Shown one piece after another: positions 7,558-15,032 of a stretch of 64,000 nucleotides of DNA. The number at the start of each line of letters is the position of its first letter. Position 1 is the first letter of the stretch. The stretch is from Bryobacteraceae bacterium. GTDB lineage: Bacteria > Acidobacteriota > Terriglobia > Bryobacterales > Bryobacteraceae. The DNA is taken from contig JAHCHE010000011.1 in assembly GCA_026129905.1 (NCBI GenBank), positions 1-64,000 on the forward strand. The letters are read 5' to 3'. Position numbers and translations under genes: made by a program. The notes under the pieces are model-generated. The model saw nothing but the letters and a program-made list of their open reading frames with translations. It did no database searches and had not been told where the DNA came from.

Positions 7558-10500
7558 ATGAATCGTTGGATGAAATGGCTCGCGCCTTTGACCTGCCTGT
7601 TCGCCCTTGTCGCCGTCTTGCAGGCAAACGACGTGTTTGTGCTGCCGGACGGCGTCCAAAGTCAGACCGTCAATGTTTACAGCGCTAACCCGCTGGCGGT
7701 GGCGGGCTCCTTCCCCGGACCCCAGGGACGCGCGATCGACACGCTGGCGAGTCCCGACAGCCCCGTCACTTACTGGACCTACGGCGATGCCTCCATCGAC
7801 ACGGTTGTCGGGGTGGACCAGGCGATCTCGCCCGTCTTCCGAAGCGGCGTCGGAAACGCCGCCTCCCGCGCCGCCGTCGTGACGCCGAATGGACGCTATC
7901 TGTTGGTGGCCGCCGGCGCCTTTCGCGTATTCGACACGGCCACCCGCACGGAAGTGAACCTCAACCCGGCGCCGCAAGTGGGGGCGGATCCCGTCGACAT
8001 CGCGGTGAGCGTCGATTCCCGTTACGCCTTTGTTCTCAGCTCGACCTCGCAGCGGCTCACCCGCGTTTCGCTGGAGAACTTCTCCGTCGCGAGCTTCCTC
8101 ACCATCGGAGGCCAGCCCACCGCGGTTGCTGTCGGGCCGGACGGCTACGTCTACCTCAGCACGACCAACGAGATCCTCATCATCGACGGCAACGAGTTGA
8201 ATACCGTCGGCGCCATCAACCTCAACGGCGTGCCCGCCAAGGTCCATTTCACGCCCGACGGGAAAACCGCTCTCGCCATCAACCGGACGCCCGCCACGAA
8301 CGTGACCGTGTGGATCATCGACGTGGCGGCCCGCGCGCTCAAAGGCACGATCCCCAGGCTAGCAGCCGGCGCCCAGACCATCGCCATGGACGATCGCATC
8401 CTCGTGCTGAACAATGAACGGGCTGTGCTTACGTCGCGTCAGACCCAGCTCATGTACCGCCTTACGTTCGCGCCCGCCATCAACATTTTTCTGTACGAGG
8501 TGGGGGGAATCGGCTCGCCCACGGGCGTGTTGGGCGCGACGGTCTCCCATGAGATGCCGCCACGAAATCTGTTCTTCGCCACCGCCAATACGCTCTATCG
8601 CGTCCAGTTATCCAACGATCAGCGCACGGATTCGGTGGCGGTTACCGGCAATGTGCGAGGTCTCGCTTTCGCGCGGCAGCCGTCCAGGGATGTCCCGACA
8701 ACGTTTATTCAGTACAACACCGACCAGACTATCGGCGCGGATGCGGCCTTCAAACCGATCGCCGTCCGGGCGCTCGACGAACTGGGGCGGCCCGTGTTCG
8801 GCGCTCCCGTGGTCTTCTCGACGACGACCGAGGGCGTGACCATCGGGACGCCTTCCACCGAAACGAATCTCGACGGCCTTGCCATGACCACCGTCAATCA
8901 CGGCGAGGTTGGGGGCCGCATCGTCGTCACCGCAACCATTGGAACGAGCCTGACCGCCAACTTTACGCTCATCGTTTCCGGCGGAGGCGGTGGAGGCGGC
9001 GGCGGAGCCGGAGGTATCGCCATCGTCTCCGGGAACGGCCAGCTTCTGCCCACGCAGTTCATCACCGCCGAACCGTTCCGCGTCCGCGTAACCAACGCCG
9101 CCGGAGAACCGGTGGCCGGAGCGGCCGTGGAGTGGCAGGTGGTCGACGGGCAAGGCACTCTCCTTGGCGCCACGCCTGCCACGGACCAGGACGGCTACGC
9201 CATCGCCAACTACGTTTCTCCGCCGACTTCCATCGGCCAGTCTTACCTGCAAACCCGCATACGCGCGACCAGCCAGGAATCCTCGGTCGAATTCTTTGTC
9301 ACCGCCTTTCCGACAGTTGACTTTTCGGGCAGGCAGGTGGCCTCTCCGAACGTCGAACTCATCAAGCCCGCTCTCGACGACCGCGTTGTGACCGGCCGGT
9401 CGGGCGAGACGGTGAGCGACGCGATCCGGCTCAGGATCGTGGCCGCATTCGGCATCAACGCCGGCCAGGGCATTCCCAACGTCAAGATGACGGCCACCAC
9501 CAATCTCCAGCCGAACGTCGGACCCGTGGCTTCCTGCGCCGGAGGCGAGCCTCTGAGCGACGCTCAGGGCTTCGTCAGTTGCAACCTGGTACTATCCGGC
9601 CGTCCCGGCACGTCCCCTCTGTGGGCTACGGGCGGCGCCTTCCGCGAGCACCAGCTCACGCTGGTAATGGCCGAGCCCCTGCCCACTACCATTGAAATCT
9701 CCTCCGGTAACAACCAGTCCGGACTACCCGGCACGGAGCTTCCGCAGCCTCTGGTCGCCCTGGTCAAGAGCACAACCGGCGCCGTAGTCGGCGGCGCCAC
9801 CGTGGTGTGGGAAGTCGTCTCCAACGCCACCCTTCGCAACGTCGTCAGCGTCTCCGACGCGCAGGGCCGCGTCTCGGCTAATGTGACCCTGGGGTCGACG
9901 GTCGGGCCTGCCCAGGTCCGTGTCCGAGCCGGAAACGCTTCGGCGACCTTCAGCCTGACGGTCCGAGCCACGGCCACGAGCCTCGTCGCCATCTCCGGCG
10001 CGGGTCAGACGGCGGTTGTCGGCCAGCAGTTCGCCGCTCCGCTGGTGGTTGAGCTGCGCGATGCCAACAACGCCGGAGTCGCCGGCCAGAATGTGGCGTT
10101 CCAGGTAACGTCCGGCGGCGCCACCTTGTCGTCGCAGAGCGTTCAGACCAACGCGCAGGGCCGCGCCTCGGTTAATGTTACCGCCGGCTCGTCGCCCGGG
10201 AGCATCGTCGTTTCGGCCTCCTACGGCGACTTGCCGGCTGTGACTTTCGCGCTCTCCTCGCGCCTGGCCGGTCCGGCCGTCGGCGTCGCCAGCTTCGTCA
10301 ACGGGGCCAGCGGCGCTCCGGGTCTGGTTCCCGGTTCCATCGCGAGGATCGTCGCTCCGGGACTTGCTCCCAACGTCCAGAATTGCGTCACCCCGGTGTT
10401 CACGTTCGGCGCGCTTCCTCTGGAACTGGCCCAGGTTACCGTCCAGTTCGGCCCTGACGCCGCCGCTTCGTTCGCTCCCATCTATTACGTCTGCAATGTG

Positions 10501-11016
10501 CAGGGCGAGGAATCGGTCGCCATCCAGGTTCCGTTCGAGCTGACGCCTGGGACGACGTCGGCGACCATCCGCGTATCCGGCGGTTCCAGCACGGTTCAGG
10601 ATATTCCCGTGCTCCAGGCGCAGCCCGGCATCTTCGAGGCGGTTGGCCCCAACGGTCTGCGCTACGGCGTCGCCCTCAGGCCCAACGGCTCCTACGTTTC
10701 GCCCCAGAATCCCGCCCGGCGCGGGGAGATCATTGCATTGTTCGCCACCGGCTTGGGCCGCGTCGACCCGGCCGCCGCTACCAACTCCGTCGGCATCCCG
10801 GGCCAGCGCGCGCTCGAACGGATCGTCGTCGGCGTCAACAATCAGGGTGTTCGGGTGTTGCGCGGCGAGTACGCGCCGAACATGATCGGCATCTACATCG
10901 TGTTCTTCGAGATTCCAGCCGATACCGCAACCGGCCTGAACGCTCCGCTGGCGCTCGCGGTTGAGCAGGCCGGCGCGCTGGTGTTCGCCAACGGCTCGAG
11001 CATCGCGATTCAGTAG
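7558..11016 (+). CDS. secreted beta-propeller/Ig-like protein with TIGR03437 C-terminus
   Basis: 1152 residues. The start at 7558 gives a proper signal peptide (MNRWMKWLAPLTCLFALVAV, cleavage near LQAND); the open frame upstream has no such feature. Residues 25-370 show repeated propeller-like motifs (for example TPNGRYLLVAAG, VGPDGYVYLST and FTPDGKTALAI), as in YVTN/lactonase-type propellers. Several bacterial Ig-like (Big_1-type) domains follow from about residue 385 to 910, with the recurring AxVxWxV and DxxGxAxxxV patterns, broken by a poly-Gly linker near 480. The last 230 residues match the TIGR03437 domain (NGASGAPGLVPGSIARIVAP, then IALFATGLGRVDP). An adhesive or surface role is inference. 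Confidence 0.85.
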   Translation: MNRWMKWLAPLTCLFALVAVLQANDVFVLPDGVQSQTVNVYSANPLAVAGSFPGPQGRAIDTLASPDSPVTYWTYGDASIDTVVGVDQAISPVFRSGVGNAASRAAVVTPNGRYLLVAAGAFRVFDTATRTEVNLNPAPQVGADPVDIAVSVDSRYAFVLSSTSQRLTRVSLENFSVASFLTIGGQPTAVAVGPDGYVYLSTTNEILIIDGNELNTVGAINLNGVPAKVHFTPDGKTALAINRTPATNVTVWIIDVAARALKGTIPRLAAGAQTIAMDDRILVLNNERAVLTSRQTQLMYRLTFAPAINIFLYEVGGIGSPTGVLGATVSHEMPPRNLFFATANTLYRVQLSNDQRTDSVAVTGNVRGLAFARQPSRDVPTTFIQYNTDQTIGADAAFKPIAVRALDELGRPVFGAPVVFSTTTEGVTIGTPSTETNLDGLAMTTVNHGEVGGRIVVTATIGTSLTANFTLIVSGGGGGGGGGAGGIAIVSGNGQLLPTQFITAEPFRVRVTNAAGEPVAGAAVEWQVVDGQGTLLGATPATDQDGYAIANYVSPPTSIGQSYLQTRIRATSQESSVEFFVTAFPTVDFSGRQVASPNVELIKPALDDRVVTGRSGETVSDAIRLRIVAAFGINAGQGIPNVKMTATTNLQPNVGPVASCAGGEPLSDAQGFVSCNLVLSGRPGTSPLWATGGAFREHQLTLVMAEPLPTTIEISSGNNQSGLPGTELPQPLVALVKSTTGAVVGGATVVWEVVSNATLRNVVSVSDAQGRVSANVTLGSTVGPAQVRVRAGNASATFSLTVRATATSLVAISGAGQTAVVGQQFAAPLVVELRDANNAGVAGQNVAFQVTSGGATLSSQSVQTNAQGRASVNVTAGSSPGSIVVSASYGDLPAVTFALSSRLAGPAVGVASFVNGASGAPGLVPGSIARIVAPGLAPNVQNCVTPVFTFGALPLELAQVTVQFGPDAAASFAPIYYVCNVQGEESVAIQVPFELTPGTTSATIRVSGGSSTVQDIPVLQAQPGIFEAVGPNGLRYGVALRPNGSYVSPQNPARRGEIIALFATGLGRVDPAAATNSVGIPGQRALERIVVGVNNQGVRVLRGEYAPNMIGIYIVFFEIPADTATGLNAPLALAVEQAGALVFANGSSIAIQ

Positions 11017-11025
11017 CTCTTTCGG

Positions 11026-11045
11026 GGGGCGGGCCTTCCCGCCCC
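11026..11045. terminator. bidirectional hairpin between convergent genes
   Basis: Perfect 8-bp stem (GGGGCGGG / CCCGCCCC) with a CCTT loop. It fills the 30-base gap between the stop codons of two convergent genes (11016 and 11047). Confidence 0.75.
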
Positions 11046-11046
11046 T

Positions 11047-11721
11047 CTATCCCATCGCCCTCAGTTCGTCCATCGTCATCTGGTCGGCCACCTCGGCCGG
11101 GTATTTCGCGTACCGCTCCAGCAGCATCATGACGTTCATGCCGCCGATGAGAAAGCTGCGGCGATCGTCGCCGTACTCGATTGCGAATGGCCCGCTCGTC
11201 ATCTGAAGCTCCTCGATCTCGCCCGCCTTCATCCCGAGCGATTGAAGCTTCGCCAGAACAGCCCCCGCCTGGTCTTTCGACGAGAGCCAGCTTGCGCTTA
11301 GCGCCTGCCCGCTGGAATCCATGCTGTTCCGGACGATGGCGCTCGACGCGCCGCGCACCGACTCGAGCCGGCCGTTCAACAGAGCCGCCGGTTCCGGAGC
11401 TCCGCTCAGCTCGTCTTGCGTCAGGTTGCCCTCGAGCATGGTCTTCCACTCACCGGTCTCCGCCGCGCTTTGCCGCGCAACTCCGGGTTCGGCGCAACTG
11501 ACGACGAGGCGGTTTCCCCGTTTAGCCGGCAAGCTTTCCTCCGCTTCCTGGACCTGTATACGCCTGCCATCGGCCGGAGCCGCGGCCGATTCCAGCGACT
11601 CGCGCAGAGCCTGGGTGAAATGTTCCCCGATCGAACGAAGCGGGCCTGACGTCCCGGCGGCGGACGATCCTTCCTTTCCGGTCAACAGTCGTAGAAAGTC
11701 GCTGCTTGTCGAGCTAACCAT
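11047..11721 (-). CDS. hypothetical protein
   Basis: 224-residue protein that I do not recognise. The start at 11721 is chosen because AAGAGGAGT lies 3-6 bases upstream; the 28 extra residues possible further upstream are low-complexity and lack a ribosome-binding site. There is no signal peptide. The N-terminal half is Ser/Ala/Glu-rich and probably disordered. The C-terminal half (about 140-224) looks folded, with an amphipathic segment (WLSSKDQAGAVLAKLQSLGM), a short strand region (GPFAIEYGDDRRSFLIGG) and a hydrophobic helix (MNVMMLLERYAKYP). The isolated position gives no functional clue. Confidence 0.65.
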   Translation of the reverse strand: MVSSTSSDFLRLLTGKEGSSAAGTSGPLRSIGEHFTQALRESLESAAAPADGRRIQVQEAEESLPAKRGNRLVVSCAEPGVARQSAAETGEWKTMLEGNLTQDELSGAPEPAALLNGRLESVRGASSAIVRNSMDSSGQALSASWLSSKDQAGAVLAKLQSLGMKAGEIEELQMTSGPFAIEYGDDRRSFLIGGMNVMMLLERYAKYPAEVADQMTMDELRAMG

Positions 11722-12039
11722 TGCACTCCTCTTACTTCCGGAATCGGCGGATTCCTCGGGCCGCCTCCCTGACAATCCATTGGCGCCATTTCCATCGGTC
11801 GCCAATTCTCCGTCGCGTTCCCCCGCCTCTCCGCGTGCGGCTGCAGCTTCCCGGAGACCGCGCGCGGCGCCCCGCCTAAGGGTTCTGTCGTTGAAAATAC
11901 AGGTGTTACGCCGCTCCCTCTTCGCGCTGATTTCGTTGTCTCGCGATGCGCCCGTCTTAACACGACGATCCGGAGTGCAATCGGCTTTCCGCGGCGACCC
12001 GACCGGCTACTACCGCGAGCTGAAGGGACAAAGACGCCG
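11722..12039. other. intergenic, no gene seen
   Basis: 318 bases between two minus-strand genes. Open frames across it on both strands lack a plausible start and recognisable protein character. It probably holds the promoter of the gene starting at 11721, but I could not find a convincing -35/-10 pair. Confidence 0.5.
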
Positions 12040-12870
12040 CTACGGTTTCGGCGGAGCTTTTTGAAGGTCGGGAGGCGGAGTGAACGCGATTCGGATGGGT
12101 ATGACCTGCGCGGTCTGGGCGATGCGCAGCGTACCCTCCACAGGGTCTTTCGCCAGCTTGTGCGGAGGCTGGAACGTAAACCGGAGCGTCGCCCTTTCAC
12201 CCCCGGCGAGGCGTTCCTTATCCAGCTTCGCTTCAAGACCGGGTACCGACGCGCAAACGAATTCGAGGTCGACCTCGCCCGGCATCCCGTTCACGATAAC
12301 CACTTCATCGGAACCGGGCTCCGATCCGTTCAGCACAACCTCCGTCTTGCTGACGGCAATCTGCTTACGGATCGCCTCTACATTCGGCATGTTTGCCAGG
12401 CGGCCCAGGACATCTTCCTGCTCCGCCCCGGGCTTCATGGTGCCGAATGGGGTGTCCACCCCGTGCTCCGGCGAACGGACGTACCACCACCACTGGCCGT
12501 CTTCAAACTTCCAGAGCGTCGTCAACGGGATCTTCACCTGGCGCTTGCCGAAGCCGGGCATCAGAAAATCGGTGTCCACGGCGACGACAGCCGTCGCATT
12601 CGCGAAGTTGTCCGAGTACTGCAACCGTATGATTTCAAACCCGCGGATCTGCTCCTTCTTGCTGCCGAAGAAAACTTCCTTGCTGTCCTCGTGCACCACC
12701 GCGTCGGCCGCCCGAAACTTGCCGTCGACATGCGCCTGGTAGAACGCGCGCACGCGCTCCCGCAGGGCCGCCTCGACGTGCGGCGGCGCTTTCTCGAACA
12801 ATTCATTGGCATTCTGCGCCATCGCCGCGCAGGCGGCGAACGCCAGCGTCATGAAGCGTAACGACACCAT
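12040..12870 (-). CDS. exported protein with NTF2-like region and Ig-like C-terminal domain
   Basis: 276 residues, with a short signal peptide (MVSLRFMTLAFAACAAMAQN). The first half resembles the cone-shaped NTF2/SnoaL-type fold in sequence rhythm: a helix ERVRAFYQAHVDGKFRAAD, then strands, ending in WKFEDGQWWWYV. The second half (about 170-270) reads as a single beta-sandwich (DEVVIVNGMPGEVDLEF, then GGERATLRFTFQPP). Start is either 12870 or the in-frame ATG at 12852; neither has a good ribosome-binding site. The function is unknown. It is divergent from the peptidoglycan-binding-domain gene at 12995, with a 124-base shared upstream region. Confidence 0.7.
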   Translation of the reverse strand: MVSLRFMTLAFAACAAMAQNANELFEKAPPHVEAALRERVRAFYQAHVDGKFRAADAVVHEDSKEVFFGSKKEQIRGFEIIRLQYSDNFANATAVVAVDTDFLMPGFGKRQVKIPLTTLWKFEDGQWWWYVRSPEHGVDTPFGTMKPGAEQEDVLGRLANMPNVEAIRKQIAVSKTEVVLNGSEPGSDEVVIVNGMPGEVDLEFVCASVPGLEAKLDKERLAGGERATLRFTFQPPHKLAKDPVEGTLRIAQTAQVIPIRIAFTPPPDLQKAPPKP

Positions 12871-12994
12871 CACATCTATTGTAGACGTGAACCGCGGCCT
12901 CTCCGTGTACTCGGCGATCCCCGCACACCCGCCGGCGGGCTCCTGAAACAGGGGCGCGCCCTGGACTGTCTCCTTGTCGGAGGGGCCAAGAAAT

Positions 12995-13564
12995 ATGATA
13001 AGAACTCTGAAACAATACGCCATCTGCGGGACGATCCTGGCGGCTTTTGCCGTCTCCTCGGCCACGGCCGACGACGAGAAAAAGAAGGACCGCTACGACC
13101 GCGCAGGCGAGAAGACCGAAGACACGGTCAAGAAAGGCGGCGAGGCAACCGATCGCGGCGTCACCAAGGCGGGCAAAGCAACCGAGAAAGCCGCCGATAA
13201 GACCGGCGATGCCGTCGAGAAGGGCATGGAAGGCGCCGGCAAGGGCGTCGGAGCCGCCGTCGAGCATACCGGCAGGGGCGTGGCCAAAGGCGCGAAGGCT
13301 ACTGGAGGCGCGCTAGAAACCGCCGGTGGAGCGATCAAGGGTCTGTTTACCGATGACGACGACGATCGCGACAGCGACCGCTATCACGACCGGGTGAAGG
13401 CAGCCCAGCGGGCGCTCCAGGCGAAAGGCTACTATGGCGGGCCGATCGACGGCGTCGCCGGCGACGATACCCGCTCCGGTGTCCGCGAGTTTCAGCGCGA
13501 CAACAATCTCGCGGTAACCGGCAGGATCGACCGGGCGACTGCGGAGAAGCTCGGAATCGACTGA
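12995..13564 (+). CDS. exported protein with peptidoglycan-binding domain
   Basis: 189 residues starting at ATG 12995, with GGAGGGG upstream. A signal peptide (about 1-25) is followed by a long Ala/Gly/Lys/Thr-rich region (30-110) with an irregular 7-11-residue repeat (KGGEATDRGVTKAGKATEK), reminiscent of LEA-like or apolipoprotein-like amphipathic helices. Then comes an acidic DDDDD stretch. A C-terminal PG_binding_1 domain (about 130-189) carries AAQRALQAKGYYGGPIDGVAG and FQRDNNLAVTGRID. It likely sits in the periplasm and attaches to the cell wall. The role of the repeat part is unknown. Confidence 0.85.
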   Translation: MIRTLKQYAICGTILAAFAVSSATADDEKKKDRYDRAGEKTEDTVKKGGEATDRGVTKAGKATEKAADKTGDAVEKGMEGAGKGVGAAVEHTGRGVAKGAKATGGALETAGGAIKGLFTDDDDDRDSDRYHDRVKAAQRALQAKGYYGGPIDGVAGDDTRSGVREFQRDNNLAVTGRIDRATAEKLGID

Positions 13565-13590
13565 GGGTATAAACGCCCTTTACCCGAACC

Positions 13591-13624
13591 CGGGAGCCGG
13601 CTGCCGCAGTCAGCCCGGCTCCCG
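13591..13624. terminator. hairpin between convergent genes
   Basis: Perfect 10-bp arms (CGGGAGCCGG at 13591-13600 and CCGGCTCCCG at 13615-13624) with a 14-base loop. It lies between the + gene ending at 13564 and the - gene ending at 13610, and overlaps the last codons of the latter. It probably serves both directions. Confidence 0.65.
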
Positions 13625-14296
13625 CGCACTTCTCGCCGCCGCCTGTCCCGCCGGCTGCCGGAAAGCTTTCCACCAAACCAGCAGGCAAGCCAGGTGCGAC
13701 AGCACCGCAATGAGGTTGCCGAGCAATACGAGCGAAGGCGCGGAGCGCGAAACGCGCAGCAGCGATTCGCCGATCGCGTTACCCGCCATGTTGAGCCCCA
13801 TCCCGCCGCTCACCATCAGCAGCCGGTTGTCGCCGAGTCCTGCGCGAACGAGTGAAAACCAGAGGATCGCCGTCAAGACCGTCGCGGCGAAGCTCAAGTT
13901 GCGCCCCACCTCGTTCATGTAAAGCGCGGCAGTCTCTCCCCGGGTAAATACAAATACCCCGGCGATGCCAGAGAACGTCGCCGCGAACGTCTTGATGCGG
14001 AACGCCGGACCGCCGTGATGCTCTTTCGTCGCGATGTAGATCAACGACAGCACGGCTGCCATTCCCGCAAAATGCCGAAGCGTGTCATTGATGAAAAAGT
14101 ACTTCCGGTACCAAACCGGCCAGTTGCCGAGTTCGAGGAACATGGACATGTCCGCTACCCCGGTCAAGAACAAGACCAGCAGATAGAAGAAGACCCCGGC
14201 GAATTTGCCGGGCTCGGCCCTGGTCATGGCATAGATCACCATGACCTGGAGGACCATTCCGCAAATTCCCAGGGCCGTGAACAGGTATAGCTGCAT
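13610..14296 (-). CDS. polytopic membrane protein
   Basis: 228 residues with about six or seven hydrophobic segments: residues 3-25, 34-54, 76-90, 101-118, 131-151, 159-175 and 185-208. It is therefore an inner-membrane protein. I do not recognise the family. Conserved-looking polar loops include the RKYFFINDTLRHF stretch (about residues 64-76). It lies 53 bases downstream of the repeat-protein gene on the same strand and may be co-transcribed with it. Confidence 0.7.
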   Translation of the reverse strand: MQLYLFTALGICGMVLQVMVIYAMTRAEPGKFAGVFFYLLVLFLTGVADMSMFLELGNWPVWYRKYFFINDTLRHFAGMAAVLSLIYIATKEHHGGPAFRIKTFAATFSGIAGVFVFTRGETAALYMNEVGRNLSFAATVLTAILWFSLVRAGLGDNRLLMVSGGMGLNMAGNAIGESLLRVSRSAPSLVLLGNLIAVLSHLACLLVWWKAFRQPAGQAAARSAREPG

Positions 14297-14349
14297 GCGC
14301 CGCCGGCATCAGCGGGATTCGCAACCGGCGCCGTCGCCAGGCCGCTTCG

Positions 14350-14856
14350 CTACGGCCTCTCGAACGGATCGGGACTGGGCCAGGGGCCGAGGGCCACCGG
14401 CCTCTCGAACGGATCGGGACTGGGCCAGGGGCCGAGGGCCACCGGCCTCTCATACGGATCGGGGCTGGGCCAGGGACCGAGGGCCACCGGCCTCTCATAC
14501 GGATCGGGGCTAGGCCAGGGACCGAGGGCCACCGGCCTCTCAAACGGATCGGGGCTGGGCCAGGGACCGAGAGCCACAGGCCTCTCGAACGGATCGGGGC
14601 TAGGCCAGGGACCGAGAGCCACCGGCCTCTCGAACGGATCAGGACTGGGCCAGGGACCGAGAGCCACCGGCCTCTCGAACGGATCGGGACTGGGCCAGGG
14701 GCCGAGGGCCACGGGCCTCTCATACGGATCGGGACTGGGCCAGGGACCAAGTTGCGAATCTCCGCTGCTTCCAGTCAACAGTGTCGCATCTGCCGGAACT
14801 GCAAACAACACGAGCACCGCAGCAACGATGGCAACGACAGCAGGTGTTTTGTTCAT
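14350..14856 (-). CDS. exported protein of nine 15-residue Pro-rich repeats
   Basis: 168 residues. A signal peptide (MNKTPAVVAIVAAVLVLFAV, cleavage near ADA at 24) and an 11-residue spacer lead into nine copies of GPWPSPDPFERPVAL, with the ninth truncated after RP by the stop codon. Copies 1, 6 and 7 have Tyr in place of Phe; all others are the same at protein level. Spaced Pro residues suggest an extended, perhaps polyproline-II-like rod with a Trp and an aromatic residue per unit. A ribosome-binding site (AGGAG) lies about 14 bases before ATG, a little far. I know of no named family. A surface or wall-spanning role is inference. Confidence 0.8.
   Translation of the reverse strand: MNKTPAVVAIVAAVLVLFAVPADATLLTGSSGDSQLGPWPSPDPYERPVALGPWPSPDPFERPVALGPWPSPDPFERPVALGPWPSPDPFERPVALGPWPSPDPFERPVALGPWPSPDPYERPVALGPWPSPDPYERPVALGPWPSPDPFERPVALGPWPSPDPFERP
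14353..14748 (-). repeat. 45-bp tandem repeat, about 8.8 copies, coding
   Basis: Near-identical 45-bp units in phase with the protein repeat. Most differences between units are synonymous or Tyr/Phe changes (TTC/TAT). Because 45 is divisible by three, several frames on both strands stay open, which creates false open frames here. Confidence 0.95.
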
Positions 14857-14873
14857 GAGAGTGTCGGTTCCTC

Positions 14874-14946
14874 CTAAGGTGTTTGACTCACGCCACGCAT
14901 CGAAAAAGCTTGATAAGTGGCCTACGATAGCAAGCGAACACCTTAG
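14874..14946. promoter_or_regulatory. 10-bp inverted repeat upstream of the repeat-protein gene
   Basis: CTAAGGTGTT (14874-14883) and AACACCTTAG (14937-14946) are perfect inverted arms 53 bases apart. The first arm overlaps the ribosome-binding region of the gene starting at 14856. It could be a two-site operator or a long stem that hides the ribosome-binding site. Confidence 0.35.
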
Positions 14947-15032
14947 AGTGTACCCGAGGTAAACGTAAGAATTATCTAAGAAAATTCCTTACTTGTCGTT
15001 GGGTGTAAGACGCTAGGACGCGCCCGGTCGTC

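Noticed and set aside
14353-14748. Possible CRISPR array
   Set aside because: The repeats are contiguous 45-bp coding units without unique spacers.
14085-14750. 221-codon frame reading GPVPIRSRGRW-like repeats
   Set aside because: Product of a 45-bp repeat in a second frame; only the frame with the signal peptide is credible.
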